Assembly (NCBI GenBank): GCA_044227095.1
Contig: JBGAFV010000001.1
Location: forward strand, 3,410,001-3,474,000
Direction: 5' to 3'
DNA length: 64,000 bases
Source of the DNA: JACMLD01 sp044227095
GTDB lineage: Bacteria; Bacteroidota; Bacteroidia; Chitinophagales; Chitinophagaceae
The stretch's first letter is position 1, and the number at the start of each line of letters is the position of its first letter. The notes under the pieces were generated by a model. That model worked only from the letters and a program-made list of their open reading frames with translations, was not told where the DNA came from and made no database searches. This document shows positions 8,285 to 15,048 of this stretch, in pieces. A program made the translations under genes and the position numbers.

Positions 8285-8644
8285 TTAAGCTGATAAATTA
8301 ACAGGAGGACGAAAAATGATTTTGCCGAAATGCCAGCAAACAAATTGTTTGTTAGTAGATGGCCATTTTGTAAAAATGACAATTGGCTTTGTTTGCAACA
8401 GTTCATGTGCAGGCAAATGATAAAGCGGCTCATCCTGCAAGGGAGATGCAATGTTTTTAGGAGATTCTTCTTTGTGTCCGCCGTTATCATGAATTAGCCC
8501 GGCTAGTAATTGCTTTTCGCAATCGCAGGCAAAGCTGGCTGTTTGCGCATAAGTTTGTCCTTTACAATAGAGATAGTTTATCATTCTGCCAAAATGGGCA
8601 AAAAAGAAAACAGATAAGGCAAGTATGGCAAATGTTTTTTTCAA
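8285..8644 (-). CDS. Small exported Cys-containing protein of unknown function
   Basis: The 119-residue product starts with a signal-like helix (KKTFAILALSVFFFAHFG). Its pattern is a YCKGQ motif, then ACDCEKQ, then a C-terminal RPPVNLSA. This resembles a Bacteroidota family described by HYC, CC and PP motifs whose members often sit near metal-related outer-membrane receptors; none is adjacent here. The only start that keeps the signal helix is TTG at 8644, because the next ATG falls after the helix. A -7 box (TACATTTG) lies 40 nt upstream, which supports this start. Metal binding by the cysteines is possible but unproven. Confidence 0.6.
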   Translation of the reverse strand: MKKTFAILALSVFFFAHFGRMINYLYCKGQTYAQTASFACDCEKQLLAGLIHDNGGHKEESPKNIASPLQDEPLYHLPAHELLQTKPIVIFTKWPSTNKQFVCWHFGKIIFRPPVNLSA

Positions 8645-8684
8645 TAATTATTATTGGGCAATAACAATACGGTTGCTTGTGCAA

Positions 8685-8692
8685 CAAATGTA
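8685..8692 (-). promoter_or_regulatory. Putative -7 box for the small exported protein
   Basis: TACATTTG on the minus strand fits TAnnTTTG exactly and lies 40 nt upstream of the TTG start at 8644. Confidence 0.4.
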
Positions 8693-8708
8693 ACGAAGAT
8701 CGTAATGA

Positions 8709-9200
8709 TTAAAGCTTATGTATCTTCTCAATAATTCCTGTTGTAGAAAACCCCTGTACAATAGGATTGATAACAACCCTTCCACCATTGGCAATGACTT
8801 CTTTTCCGCCTACTACTTGTTCTATTGTATAATCGCCGCCTTTTACAATGGTATCCGGCATAATTGCAGAAATGATTTCAAGAGGTGTGTCTTCTTCAAA
8901 AATTACAACAGCATCTACCATTATAAGTGATGCAATCAATAATGCACGACTGTGTTCATTATTAACCGGACGGGAGGGGCCTTTTAATCTTTTGGTAGAA
9001 GCATCTGCATTAACGCCAACAATCAATATGTCTCCTTCTTTTGCTGCCTGGCTTAAAGAGAAAATATGGCCTTCGTGCAAAATATCAAAACAGCCGTTTG
9101 TAAAAGCAATTTGCTTTTGCAGAAATTTCCAGCGGCCCACTTCTTTCAATAATTGTTCGCGGGTAAATATTTTCTGCTGAATGATATCACTGTTTTTCAT
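8709..9200 (-). CDS. rfaE2: D-glycero-beta-D-manno-heptose 1-phosphate adenylyltransferase
   Basis: This is a stand-alone nucleotidyltransferase of 163 residues, equivalent to the C-terminal half of E. coli HldE. The cytidylyltransferase-fold motif FTNGCFDILHEGHIFSL carries the HxGH signature (HEGH) at about residue 45. Later motifs are VGVNADASTKRLKGPSRPV, VDAVVIFEEDTP and VKGGDY, and FSTTGIIEKI closes the domain. It makes ADP-heptose from heptose-1-phosphate for the LPS inner core, consistent with the LPS-transport genes at 55-63 kb. Its start overlaps the stop of the flippase-like gene by 14 bp, so the two are translationally coupled. The kinase half (hldE1/rfaE1) is not in the window. Confidence 0.9.
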   Translation of the reverse strand: MKNSDIIQQKIFTREQLLKEVGRWKFLQKQIAFTNGCFDILHEGHIFSLSQAAKEGDILIVGVNADASTKRLKGPSRPVNNEHSRALLIASLIMVDAVVIFEEDTPLEIISAIMPDTIVKGGDYTIEQVVGGKEVIANGGRVVINPIVQGFSTTGIIEKIHKL

Positions 9201-10206
9201 TTGATACTTTTTTTCGGTTTACAACCGGTAATAAAATAAGGCTAAGTACGCCAAAGAAAATAACCATGAAAAATTGTACAAGCCATAATAACCATCCAAA
9301 TGCTTTTCCCATATTTTCTGTAAGCCCATAAAGCATCATGGTTTCTTGTACAAGAAGAGGGTATGCACCAACGCCGCCTTGTGTTGCAATCATGCCAATA
9401 CTGCCCATGCACAGTACAGATAATGATTCTTTAATTCCATAGACACTTGTTTCTTTCATGGCCACCATTCCAATACGTATAGCAGCAAGATAAAGTACCC
9501 AAATCAATACAGTATGAAAGATAAACCAGCCTTTATTTTTTAAATAGCGAATGCTGGTAAGTCCATGCCATATGTTCCTGAGAATTTCTTTAATTTTTTG
9601 AACAAGGCTGATGTGTGCAAATTTTTTAAACGCCCAGCGTATAGTGGTAAAAAAGCCAATTAATACAAGGATTATAATTGTCCATTTTAAAATTCGTGTT
9701 CCTGTACTGGCGCCGGTATTAAAAATTTTATCGAGTATGCCGGAAGCGTAATCGCCAATAATATCTACCTGTGTAAGAAATGTAATCACAAAAATAATAG
9801 CGAGACAAACAAGATCAAATGCACGTTCGGCCACAACAGTTCCTACAAGTTTGTCCGCAGGCACTTTTTCATAGCGGGAAAGAATAGTGCATTTTAATAC
9901 TTCTCCAAGACGTGGAATAGCAAGATTGGCAATATAGCTGATGAGCACAGCAAAAAACACATTAAGCAGCGAAGGTTTATACCCCATTGGCTGCATCAAT
10001 ATTTTCCAGCGTATTGCCCTGCTTAAGTGCGCAGCCAGTAATACAAGAACAACAGGTATAAGCAACCAGAAATCAGCCCTTAGCCATGCGCCTTTTATAT
10101 CCAGCCAGTCTGCATGTCCTATTTTACCAAGACTCCACCATACTAAAAAAATAGCCAGTCCAAGAAAGAGCAGGTACTGCAGCAGGCTGAGTATTTTTTT
10201 GTTCAT
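9187..10206 (-). CDS. Flippase-like / LPG-synthase TM-domain membrane protein
   Basis: This 339-residue polytopic protein has about eight hydrophobic segments and belongs to the UPF0104/AglD2-like family (lysylphosphatidylglycerol synthase transmembrane region). Diagnostic stretches are AHLSRAIRWKILMQPMGY, LISYIANLAIPRLGEVLKC, VVAERAFDLVCLAIIF and the glycine-rich TQGGVGAYPLLVQETMMLYG. Family members lie near lipid or glycan synthesis genes, and the 14-bp overlap with rfaE2 fits an envelope role. Substrate and direction of transport are unknown. The mprF catalytic domain is absent. Confidence 0.85.
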   Translation of the reverse strand: MNKKILSLLQYLLFLGLAIFLVWWSLGKIGHADWLDIKGAWLRADFWLLIPVVLVLLAAHLSRAIRWKILMQPMGYKPSLLNVFFAVLISYIANLAIPRLGEVLKCTILSRYEKVPADKLVGTVVAERAFDLVCLAIIFVITFLTQVDIIGDYASGILDKIFNTGASTGTRILKWTIIILVLIGFFTTIRWAFKKFAHISLVQKIKEILRNIWHGLTSIRYLKNKGWFIFHTVLIWVLYLAAIRIGMVAMKETSVYGIKESLSVLCMGSIGMIATQGGVGAYPLLVQETMMLYGLTENMGKAFGWLLWLVQFFMVIFFGVLSLILLPVVNRKKVSNEKQ

Positions 10207-10269
10207 AGATTAATGAGTTCAATGCTTATGGTTCTTCTTCGTCTGTTTTATTTGTCTTGTATTGCTCAA

Positions 10270-10318
10270 AGCTTGTAGCTAAATGCTCATAGCAAATAAC
10301 TTACAGCTCACAACTTAT
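10270..10318. repeat. Heptamer repeat tract overlapping the panD stop
   Basis: Seven consecutive 7-bp units in register (AGCTTGT, AGCTAAA, TGCTCAT, AGCAAAT, AACTTAC, AGCTCAC, AACTTAT) lie between the flippase-like gene and panD. The sixth unit contains the TGA stop of panD (10308-10310) and the seventh encodes its final residues. Confidence 0.85.
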
Positions 10319-10652
10319 TACCGTCTTTTGGAAAAACTACCCACGGTTTAAATTTCTTTGCTGCTTCAAAATCCATACGTGCATAAGAAATAACAATTAC
10401 CACATCTCCAACAGCACCTTGTCTTGCAGCAGGCCCGTTTAAGCAACAAACACCAGAGCCTCTTTTCCCTTTAATGATATAAGTTTCTATACGTGCACCA
10501 TTGTTTACGTTTACTACCTGCACTTTTTCATTTTCTATAAGGTTGGCAGCATCCAGCAGATCTTCATCTACAGTTAAGCTTCCAACATAATTAAGATTTG
10601 CTTCAGTTATAACAGCCCTGTGTATTTTCGACTTCAGTACTTCAATTTCCAT
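10308..10652 (-). CDS. panD: Aspartate 1-decarboxylase (pyruvoyl enzyme)
   Basis: PanD converts L-aspartate to beta-alanine for pantothenate. The 114-residue proenzyme has the self-cleavage site at Gly24-Ser25 within NYVGSLTVDEDLL; Ser25 becomes the pyruvoyl group. Lys9, Tyr22 and the ARIETYIIKGKRGSG segment (Tyr58 region) are in place, as is the CCLNGPAARQGAVGDVVIVISY core. The length is close to that of typical PanD (about 115-126). The last two codons and the stop lie inside a heptamer repeat, which would have altered only the floppy C-terminus. panC follows upstream on the same strand, separated by a repeat hairpin of about 160 bp rather than directly abutting. Confidence 0.95.
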   Translation of the reverse strand: MEIEVLKSKIHRAVITEANLNYVGSLTVDEDLLDAANLIENEKVQVVNVNNGARIETYIIKGKRGSGVCCLNGPAARQGAVGDVVIVISYARMDFEAAKKFKPWVVFPKDGNKL

Positions 10653-10693
10653 CTTTATTATAATTTTTCATTTAGGCGTGCAAGCTAATGTTT

Positions 10694-10813
10694 TTAGCTG
10701 TTAGCTGCTAGCTTTTAGCCATTAGGTTTTAGTTGTGTTTATTTCTATACTAGGTGCAGCAACTTTAATGTGGAACCAATTAACTAATAGCTTAAAGCCA
10801 ATAGCTAACAGCC
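10694..10813. repeat. Heptamer repeat with inverted arms between panC and panD
   Basis: The left arm (10694-10735) is six units: TTAGCTG, TTAGCTG, CTAGCTT, TTAGCCA, TTAGGTT, TTAGTTG. The right arm (10782-10813) is AACTAAT, AGCTTAA, AGCCAAT, AGCTAAC and a partial unit that touches the panC stop at 10814. The right arm reversed and complemented matches the left over about 31 positions with about six mismatches, so a long imperfect hairpin can form with a loop of about 45 nt. Confidence 0.8.
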
Positions 10814-11656
10814 TCACAATACCATGTTATCAATAAGCCTTACTTCATTTTGAAATGCGGCAATCAAACCTACAATTTTTTGTTTGCCGTTCCAGTTGGT
10901 TACAGGCTCAAGAGAAACTGCATCAGAAACTGATACATAATCAATCACAAAATTTTTCTCCACCAGCATTGCACTGCCTTTAGCAATAACAGCAGAAACA
11001 TCTCCTGATTGAATATTGTCTTTTATAAATTGTAAAGTAGCGGAAATAGCTACTGCATTTTTTCTTTCTGTTGGGTTTAACCGAACATTACGGCTGCTCA
11101 TGGCAAGCCCATCGGTCTCACGGAGGGTAGGGCAGGTATGCAGGCGTACTGGCGATTGCATAATAGAAAGCAACCTGTTTACCACCATACATTGCTGGTA
11201 GTCTTTCTGCCCCATATACAGGTTATCCGGGTTTACAATATCAATCAGCCTGTTCATTACCCTGCACACGCCCTGGAAATGTCCGGGCCTGAACTTGCCT
11301 TCCAGCACCGTTTCCAGGTAACCAAGGTCGTAATGAACAGGATTTTCGTATCCATTGGGGTATATTTCTTCTACAGCGGGCCAGTAGAGCACATCACAGC
11401 CTGCACTAACCAGCAGCTCTATGTCTTTTTCTATGGTGACGGGGTATTTTTCAAAATCCTTTTTATCGTTAAACTGGGCCGGGTTTACAAAGATGCTTGC
11501 CACGGTAAGCTTATTTTGTGCTTTTGAAGCAGCAATAAGCGAAAGGTGGCCGCTATGCAATGCCCCCATGGTAGGTACAAAACCAATGCTTTCTCCGCCG
11601 TTGCGGGCCGCTTTAAGGTGTTGCTGCAGGGCCGCTGTTTTTTTGAATAGAATCAT
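10814..11656 (-). CDS. panC: Pantothenate synthetase
   Basis: PanC ligates pantoate and beta-alanine using ATP. The 280-residue protein has the nucleotide-binding signature MGALHSGHLSLI near residue 30, and FVNPAQFNDKKDFEKYP. It also has the pantoate-site RPGHFQGVCRVMNRL, GQKDYQQ and the SSRNVRLNP loop, all typical. It probably forms a transcription unit with panD downstream, although a 161-bp repeat-containing gap separates them. It is divergent from the GT5-like gene, an arrangement seen in other Bacteroidota where panC faces a glycogen-synthase-like gene. Confidence 0.95.
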   Translation of the reverse strand: MILFKKTAALQQHLKAARNGGESIGFVPTMGALHSGHLSLIAASKAQNKLTVASIFVNPAQFNDKKDFEKYPVTIEKDIELLVSAGCDVLYWPAVEEIYPNGYENPVHYDLGYLETVLEGKFRPGHFQGVCRVMNRLIDIVNPDNLYMGQKDYQQCMVVNRLLSIMQSPVRLHTCPTLRETDGLAMSSRNVRLNPTERKNAVAISATLQFIKDNIQSGDVSAVIAKGSAMLVEKNFVIDYVSVSDAVSLEPVTNWNGKQKIVGLIAAFQNEVRLIDNMVL

Positions 11657-11707
11657 GCTATTTACAATGAAAGTGGCTACGATACTGATTTTTCGGTTTA
11701 AAAGTCT

Positions 11708-11715
11708 TACCTTTG
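11708..11715 (+). promoter_or_regulatory. Putative -7 box of the GT5-like gene
   Basis: TACCTTTG matches TAnnTTTG exactly. It lies 44 nt before the ATG at 11760 in the panC divergent gap. Confidence 0.5.
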
Positions 11716-11759
11716 CCCACCATTTTTTTAAACTCTTTGCTCATTAATTTAAGCCACGA

Positions 11760-12575
11760 ATGTCAACAAAGAAAAGAATTTTATTCATAGCCAGCGAAAT
11801 GTCTCCGTACCTGGAAATGACAGAGTTTTCGGAAATAGTTAATAAGCTGGCCATTAAATCGAACGACAGTGGTTTTGAAATAAGGTGCATTATGCCGCGT
11901 TTTGGCGTTATAAATGAACGTCGTCACCGCCTGCACGAAGTTGTGCGCCTGTCTGGTATCAATGTTTCTGTTGATAACGACGATTATCCGCTTCAGATTA
12001 AAGTAGCTTCTTTACCAAATGCCCGTCTTCAGGTGTATTTTTTAGATAACGAAGACCTGTTTAAGCGCAAATATATTTTTCATGATGAAAAAGAAAAGTG
12101 GTTTGACGATAATGGATTAAGGGCAGTTTTCTTCTGTAAAGGCGCACTTGAAACAGTAAAAAAATTTGGATGGCCCCCAGACATTATCCATTGCAGTGGC
12201 TGGATGACAGGATTAATTCCGTTGTACCTGAAAACAGTCTATAAAAAAGAACCCGTATTCTCTCATAGCAAAGTTGTTTTCTCAATAGGGCAGAATACGT
12301 TTAAAGAAAAGCTTGGAAATGATTTTCTGAAAATTGCCAATATAAACCCGTCTTTGCTGAAAGATAAAGACCTGGAAACTTTTAAAGACGCAAACAATAC
12401 AGCTATGTTCCGTGGCGGTGCTGCAAATGCAGACGCTATTACTTTTGGGGCAGAAAAAGTAGAAAAGAAATTGGTGGATGAGTTTGGAAAGGTTAAAGGC
12501 AAGAAAGTACTGGCCTATAACGCCGAAAGCGATTTAACGGATTATATCCAGTTGTATACAGACCTTTCAAAATAG
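11760..12575 (+). CDS. Glycogen/starch synthase-like GT5 N-terminal domain protein
   Basis: This 271-residue protein resembles the N-terminal (acceptor) Rossmann domain of GT5 glycogen synthases. It shows ILFIASEMSPYLEMTEFSE, FEIRCIMPRFGVINERRH, and PDIIHCSGWMTGLIPLYLK, where true synthases have a DIVHAHDW-like segment. Two things are unusual. It is far shorter than a full synthase (about 480 residues), lacking the C-terminal ADP-glucose-binding domain. The KTGGL motif normally found after the first strand is replaced by EFSEI. It may therefore be a non-catalytic or differently acting relative. Bacteroidota commonly keep this short form next to panC. A strong hairpin terminator follows it. 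Confidence 0.75.
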   Translation: MSTKKRILFIASEMSPYLEMTEFSEIVNKLAIKSNDSGFEIRCIMPRFGVINERRHRLHEVVRLSGINVSVDNDDYPLQIKVASLPNARLQVYFLDNEDLFKRKYIFHDEKEKWFDDNGLRAVFFCKGALETVKKFGWPPDIIHCSGWMTGLIPLYLKTVYKKEPVFSHSKVVFSIGQNTFKEKLGNDFLKIANINPSLLKDKDLETFKDANNTAMFRGGAANADAITFGAEKVEKKLVDEFGKVKGKKVLAYNAESDLTDYIQLYTDLSK

Positions 12576-12596
12576 ATCTAAACACATTTATATAAG

Positions 12597-12625
12597 CAGG
12601 CCTCAAACGGGGCCTGTTCTTTTTT
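12597..12625 (+). terminator. Rho-independent terminator
   Basis: CAGGCC (12597-12602) and GGCCTG (12611-12616) form a GC-rich stem, followed by TTCTTTTTTG. It lies 22 bp after the GT5-like stop. The hairpin after metK is nearly identical. Confidence 0.85.
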
Positions 12626-12772
12626 GTAGCCTGTATATTTTATTCGTTCGTTCTGTATAAGCAACAGGATACAAAAGGGCGAAAAGAAACCACATTCCCG
12701 CATCCCCTTTTTTATAGTGGTAAAATGTGCATTATTACTGAATTATTTATTCTTAAATATCAAACGGGCAAT

Positions 12773-12780
12773 TATCTTTG
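12773..12780 (+). promoter_or_regulatory. Putative -7 box of metK
   Basis: TATCTTTG matches TAnnTTTG and lies 93 nt before the metK ATG. I looked for a SAM riboswitch in the long leader and saw no convincing one. Confidence 0.5.
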
Positions 12781-12873
12781 CGCAACTGAAAAAAGGCGGG
12801 TTATCATTTAATGGCAAATCATCTTTTTTACAGTTATTAGCCTTATTATTCATCATCAAAACAATTCTTCTCT

Positions 12874-14127
12874 ATGCCTTATTTGTTTACGTCGGAAAGT
12901 GTTTCTGAAGGCCATCCGGATAAAGTGGCCGACCAGATATCTGATGCTCTTATTGATAACTTTCTGGCATTTGATGCCCAATCAAAAGTAGCCTGCGAAA
13001 CATTGGTTACTACCGGACAGGTAGTACTTGCAGGTGAAGTAAAATCAAAAGCTTATTTAGACGTACAGGAAATTGCACGTGGCGTTATCCGCAAAATTGG
13101 TTATACCAAAAGCGAATACATGTTTGAAGCAAACTCCTGCGGTATTTTATCTGCTATACATGAGCAATCTGCCGATATTAACCAGGGCGTAGACAGGAAG
13201 AAGAAAGAAGAGCAAGGTGCCGGAGATCAGGGTATGATGTTTGGGTATGCATCAAACGAAACTGATGATTACATGCCACTGGCATTGGATCTTGCACATA
13301 AAATTTTGCTTGAGCTGGCTGCATTGCGCCGCGAGAACAAACAAATTAAATACCTGCGTCCCGATGCAAAAAGCCAGGTAACACTTGAATACGACGACAA
13401 CAACCAGCCTGTACGCATAGACGCAATTGTTGTTTCTACACAGCACGACGATTTTGACACTGAAGCAAAAATGCTGAAGAAAATTCAGGACGATATCGTT
13501 TCTATTCTTATCCCTCGTGTAAAAGCAAAATATAAAAAGTACGGTAAGCTGTTCAATGATAAAATCAAATATCATATCAACCCAACAGGCAAGTTTGTAA
13601 TTGGTGGGCCTCACGGAGATACTGGTTTAACAGGCCGTAAAATTATTGTAGATACTTATGGTGGTAAAGGTGCGCATGGTGGTGGTGCATTCAGTGGTAA
13701 AGACCCAAGCAAGGTAGACCGCTCTGCAGCGTACGCAACACGCCATATTGCTAAAAACCTTGTAGCAGCAGGCCTTGCAGACGAAGTGCTGGTGCAGGTT
13801 TCTTATGCTATTGGTGTAGCACAACCAACTTCCATTAACGTGAATACTTATGGTACTGCCAAAGTAAACATGACAGATGGCGAGATTGGAAAAATAATTG
13901 AAAGCGTTTTTGATATGCGTCCTTACTTTATTGAGCAGCGTTTAAAGCTGCGCAACCCTATTTACAGCGAAACTGCTGCATACGGGCACATGGGCCGCAA
14001 GTCTGAAGTGGTAGAAAAAACTTTCAAATCTCCTGATGGAAAAGAAATTAAAAAGAAGGTAGAGTTGTTTACCTGGGAGAAACTGGATTATGTTCCTAAA
14101 GTGAAAAAAGCTTTCGGACTTAAATAA
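12874..14127 (+). CDS. metK: S-adenosylmethionine synthetase
   Basis: MetK makes SAM from methionine and ATP. The 417-residue protein opens with the family signature FTSESVSEGHPDKVADQIS. It carries GAGDQGMMFGYA (the ATP/Met-binding hexapeptide region) and GGPHGDTGLTGRKIIVDTYGG. The P-loop-like nonapeptide GGGAFSGKDPSKVDRSAAY is also present. It has one small insertion relative to the 384-residue E. coli protein. It is flanked by hairpin terminators on both sides, so it is likely a single-gene transcript. SAM produced here feeds the TrmH-family methyltransferase and any radical-SAM enzymes. Confidence 0.97.
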   Translation: MPYLFTSESVSEGHPDKVADQISDALIDNFLAFDAQSKVACETLVTTGQVVLAGEVKSKAYLDVQEIARGVIRKIGYTKSEYMFEANSCGILSAIHEQSADINQGVDRKKKEEQGAGDQGMMFGYASNETDDYMPLALDLAHKILLELAALRRENKQIKYLRPDAKSQVTLEYDDNNQPVRIDAIVVSTQHDDFDTEAKMLKKIQDDIVSILIPRVKAKYKKYGKLFNDKIKYHINPTGKFVIGGPHGDTGLTGRKIIVDTYGGKGAHGGGAFSGKDPSKVDRSAAYATRHIAKNLVAAGLADEVLVQVSYAIGVAQPTSINVNTYGTAKVNMTDGEIGKIIESVFDMRPYFIEQRLKLRNPIYSETAAYGHMGRKSEVVEKTFKSPDGKEIKKKVELFTWEKLDYVPKVKKAFGLK

Positions 14128-14135
14128 AAACAAAG

Positions 14136-14165
14136 CAGGCCTCATTACGGGGCCTGTTTTATTTT
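14136..14165 (+). terminator. Rho-independent terminator of metK
   Basis: CAGGCC (14136-14141) pairs with GGCCTG (14151-14156), followed by TTTTATTTT. Stem and loop differ by only a few bases from the terminator at 12597. Confidence 0.85.
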
Positions 14166-14184
14166 GAGCTTTTATTATTTTTCA

Positions 14185-14253
14185 CGCAAAGCACACAAAA
14201 GGAGCAAAGAACGCAAAGATGATTGATGCTGCATTGTGATTAGCTGCTCCTTT
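14185..14253. repeat. CGCAAAG-type short repeat with inverted partner
   Basis: Related units at 8-10 bp spacing (ACGCAAAG, CACACAAAA, GGAGCAAAG, ACGCAAAG) fill 14184-14218. The opposite-strand form GCTCCTTTGCGT follows at 14246-14257. AAAGGAGCA (14198-14206) and TGCTCCTTT (14245-14253) make a 9-bp stem. The element lies between the metK terminator and the Nudix promoter. Confidence 0.6.
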
Positions 14254-14285
14254 GCGTCCGCTGCTAGAAACCACTTTAAACACCC

Positions 14286-14293
14286 TATTTTCG
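14286..14293 (+). promoter_or_regulatory. Putative -7 box ending 4 nt before the Nudix ATG
   Basis: TATTTTCG (one mismatch to TAnnTTTG) is followed by TAGC and then the start codon at 14298. If used, transcription would begin at or next to the ATG, giving a leaderless mRNA. Confidence 0.45.
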
Positions 14294-14297
14294 TAGC

Positions 14298-14861
14298 ATG
14301 AACGAAGAGCAAAACCCCTGGCAGGTGCTTGGGCAAAAGCAAGCGTACGATAACAAATGGATAAACGTAACAGAGTTTGACGTTATCAATCCTTCAGGTG
14401 GCAAAGGCATTTATGGTAAAGTGCATTTTAAAAACAACGCTATAGGCATATTGCCGCTGGATGATAAACTGAATACATGGCTGGTAGGCCAATTTCGTTT
14501 TACATTAAATGAATACACCTGGGAGATTCCGGAAGGCGGCGGCCCTATCGGCACCAGTATTATCGATTCTGCAAAAAGGGAATTGCTTGAAGAAACAGGA
14601 TTGGTTGCAGAAGAATGGACAAAGCTGATGGATTTTCACCTGTCCAATTCCGTTAGTGATGAATATGGACAGATTTTTTTAGCCCGTCAGTTAACACAGT
14701 ATGCGCCACAACCCGAAGAAACAGAACAACTGCAATTAAAAAAACTTCCTTTTGAAGAAGTCTATAAAATGGTAGAAGATGGAATAATTACAGATTCTAT
14801 GTCTGTAGCAGCTATTTTAAAAGTGAAATTGATGTTGCTGGAAGGTAAGCTTGTTAGTTGA
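14298..14861 (+). CDS. Nudix hydrolase (ADP-ribose pyrophosphatase-like)
   Basis: This 187-residue protein has a Nudix box around residues 77-99 (GGGPIGTSIIDSAKRELLEE followed by TGL). The catalytic REL-EE-TG core is intact, but the first conserved glutamate of the GX5E motif is a threonine; this is seen in some Bacteroidota Nudix proteins. Surrounding segments (KVHFKNNAIGILPLDDK, YTWEIPEGG) fit the ADP-sugar pyrophosphatase subgroup. It probably clears ADP-ribose or related nucleotide sugars. The start is fixed by the adjacent promoter box 4 nt upstream. A TCGTTCC-ata-GGAACGA hairpin (14941-14957) and a heptamer tract follow. Confidence 0.85.
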   Translation: MNEEQNPWQVLGQKQAYDNKWINVTEFDVINPSGGKGIYGKVHFKNNAIGILPLDDKLNTWLVGQFRFTLNEYTWEIPEGGGPIGTSIIDSAKRELLEETGLVAEEWTKLMDFHLSNSVSDEYGQIFLARQLTQYAPQPEETEQLQLKKLPFEEVYKMVEDGIITDSMSVAAILKVKLMLLEGKLVS

Positions 14862-14974
14862 TTGATTAGTGGTCCTTTGATAGATTGGTATTTATGTTCC
14901 GTAAAAACATTTCGGATAGGATTAAATTTGAAAAAAGATTTCGTTCCATAGGAACGATTTGAGCTAAGGGTCAC

Positions 14975-15030
14975 AGCTAAAAGCTAATAGCTAGTAACTA
15001 ATAACTTGCAGCTTGAATCTCGCAGCACTT
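14975..15030. repeat. Heptamer repeat tract (8 units)
   Basis: Eight consecutive units in register lie between the Nudix and rlmB genes: AGCTAAA, AGCTAAT, AGCTAGT, AACTAAT, AACTTGC, AGCTTGA, ATCTCGC, AGCACTT. An extra AGCTAAG lies at 14962. The tract ends 18 bp before the rlmB start. Mutations fall mostly in the last three positions of each unit. Confidence 0.85.
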
Positions 15031-15048
15031 AAACGCTAGTAAACAAAA

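Noticed and set aside
12626..12873. SAM riboswitch in the metK leader
   Set aside because: No conserved core or multi-stem architecture was visible; only a promoter box and AT-rich leader.
12717..12908. Plus-strand frame running into the metK start
   Set aside because: It spans the metK promoter box and overlaps the metK coding region in another frame, with no support of its own.
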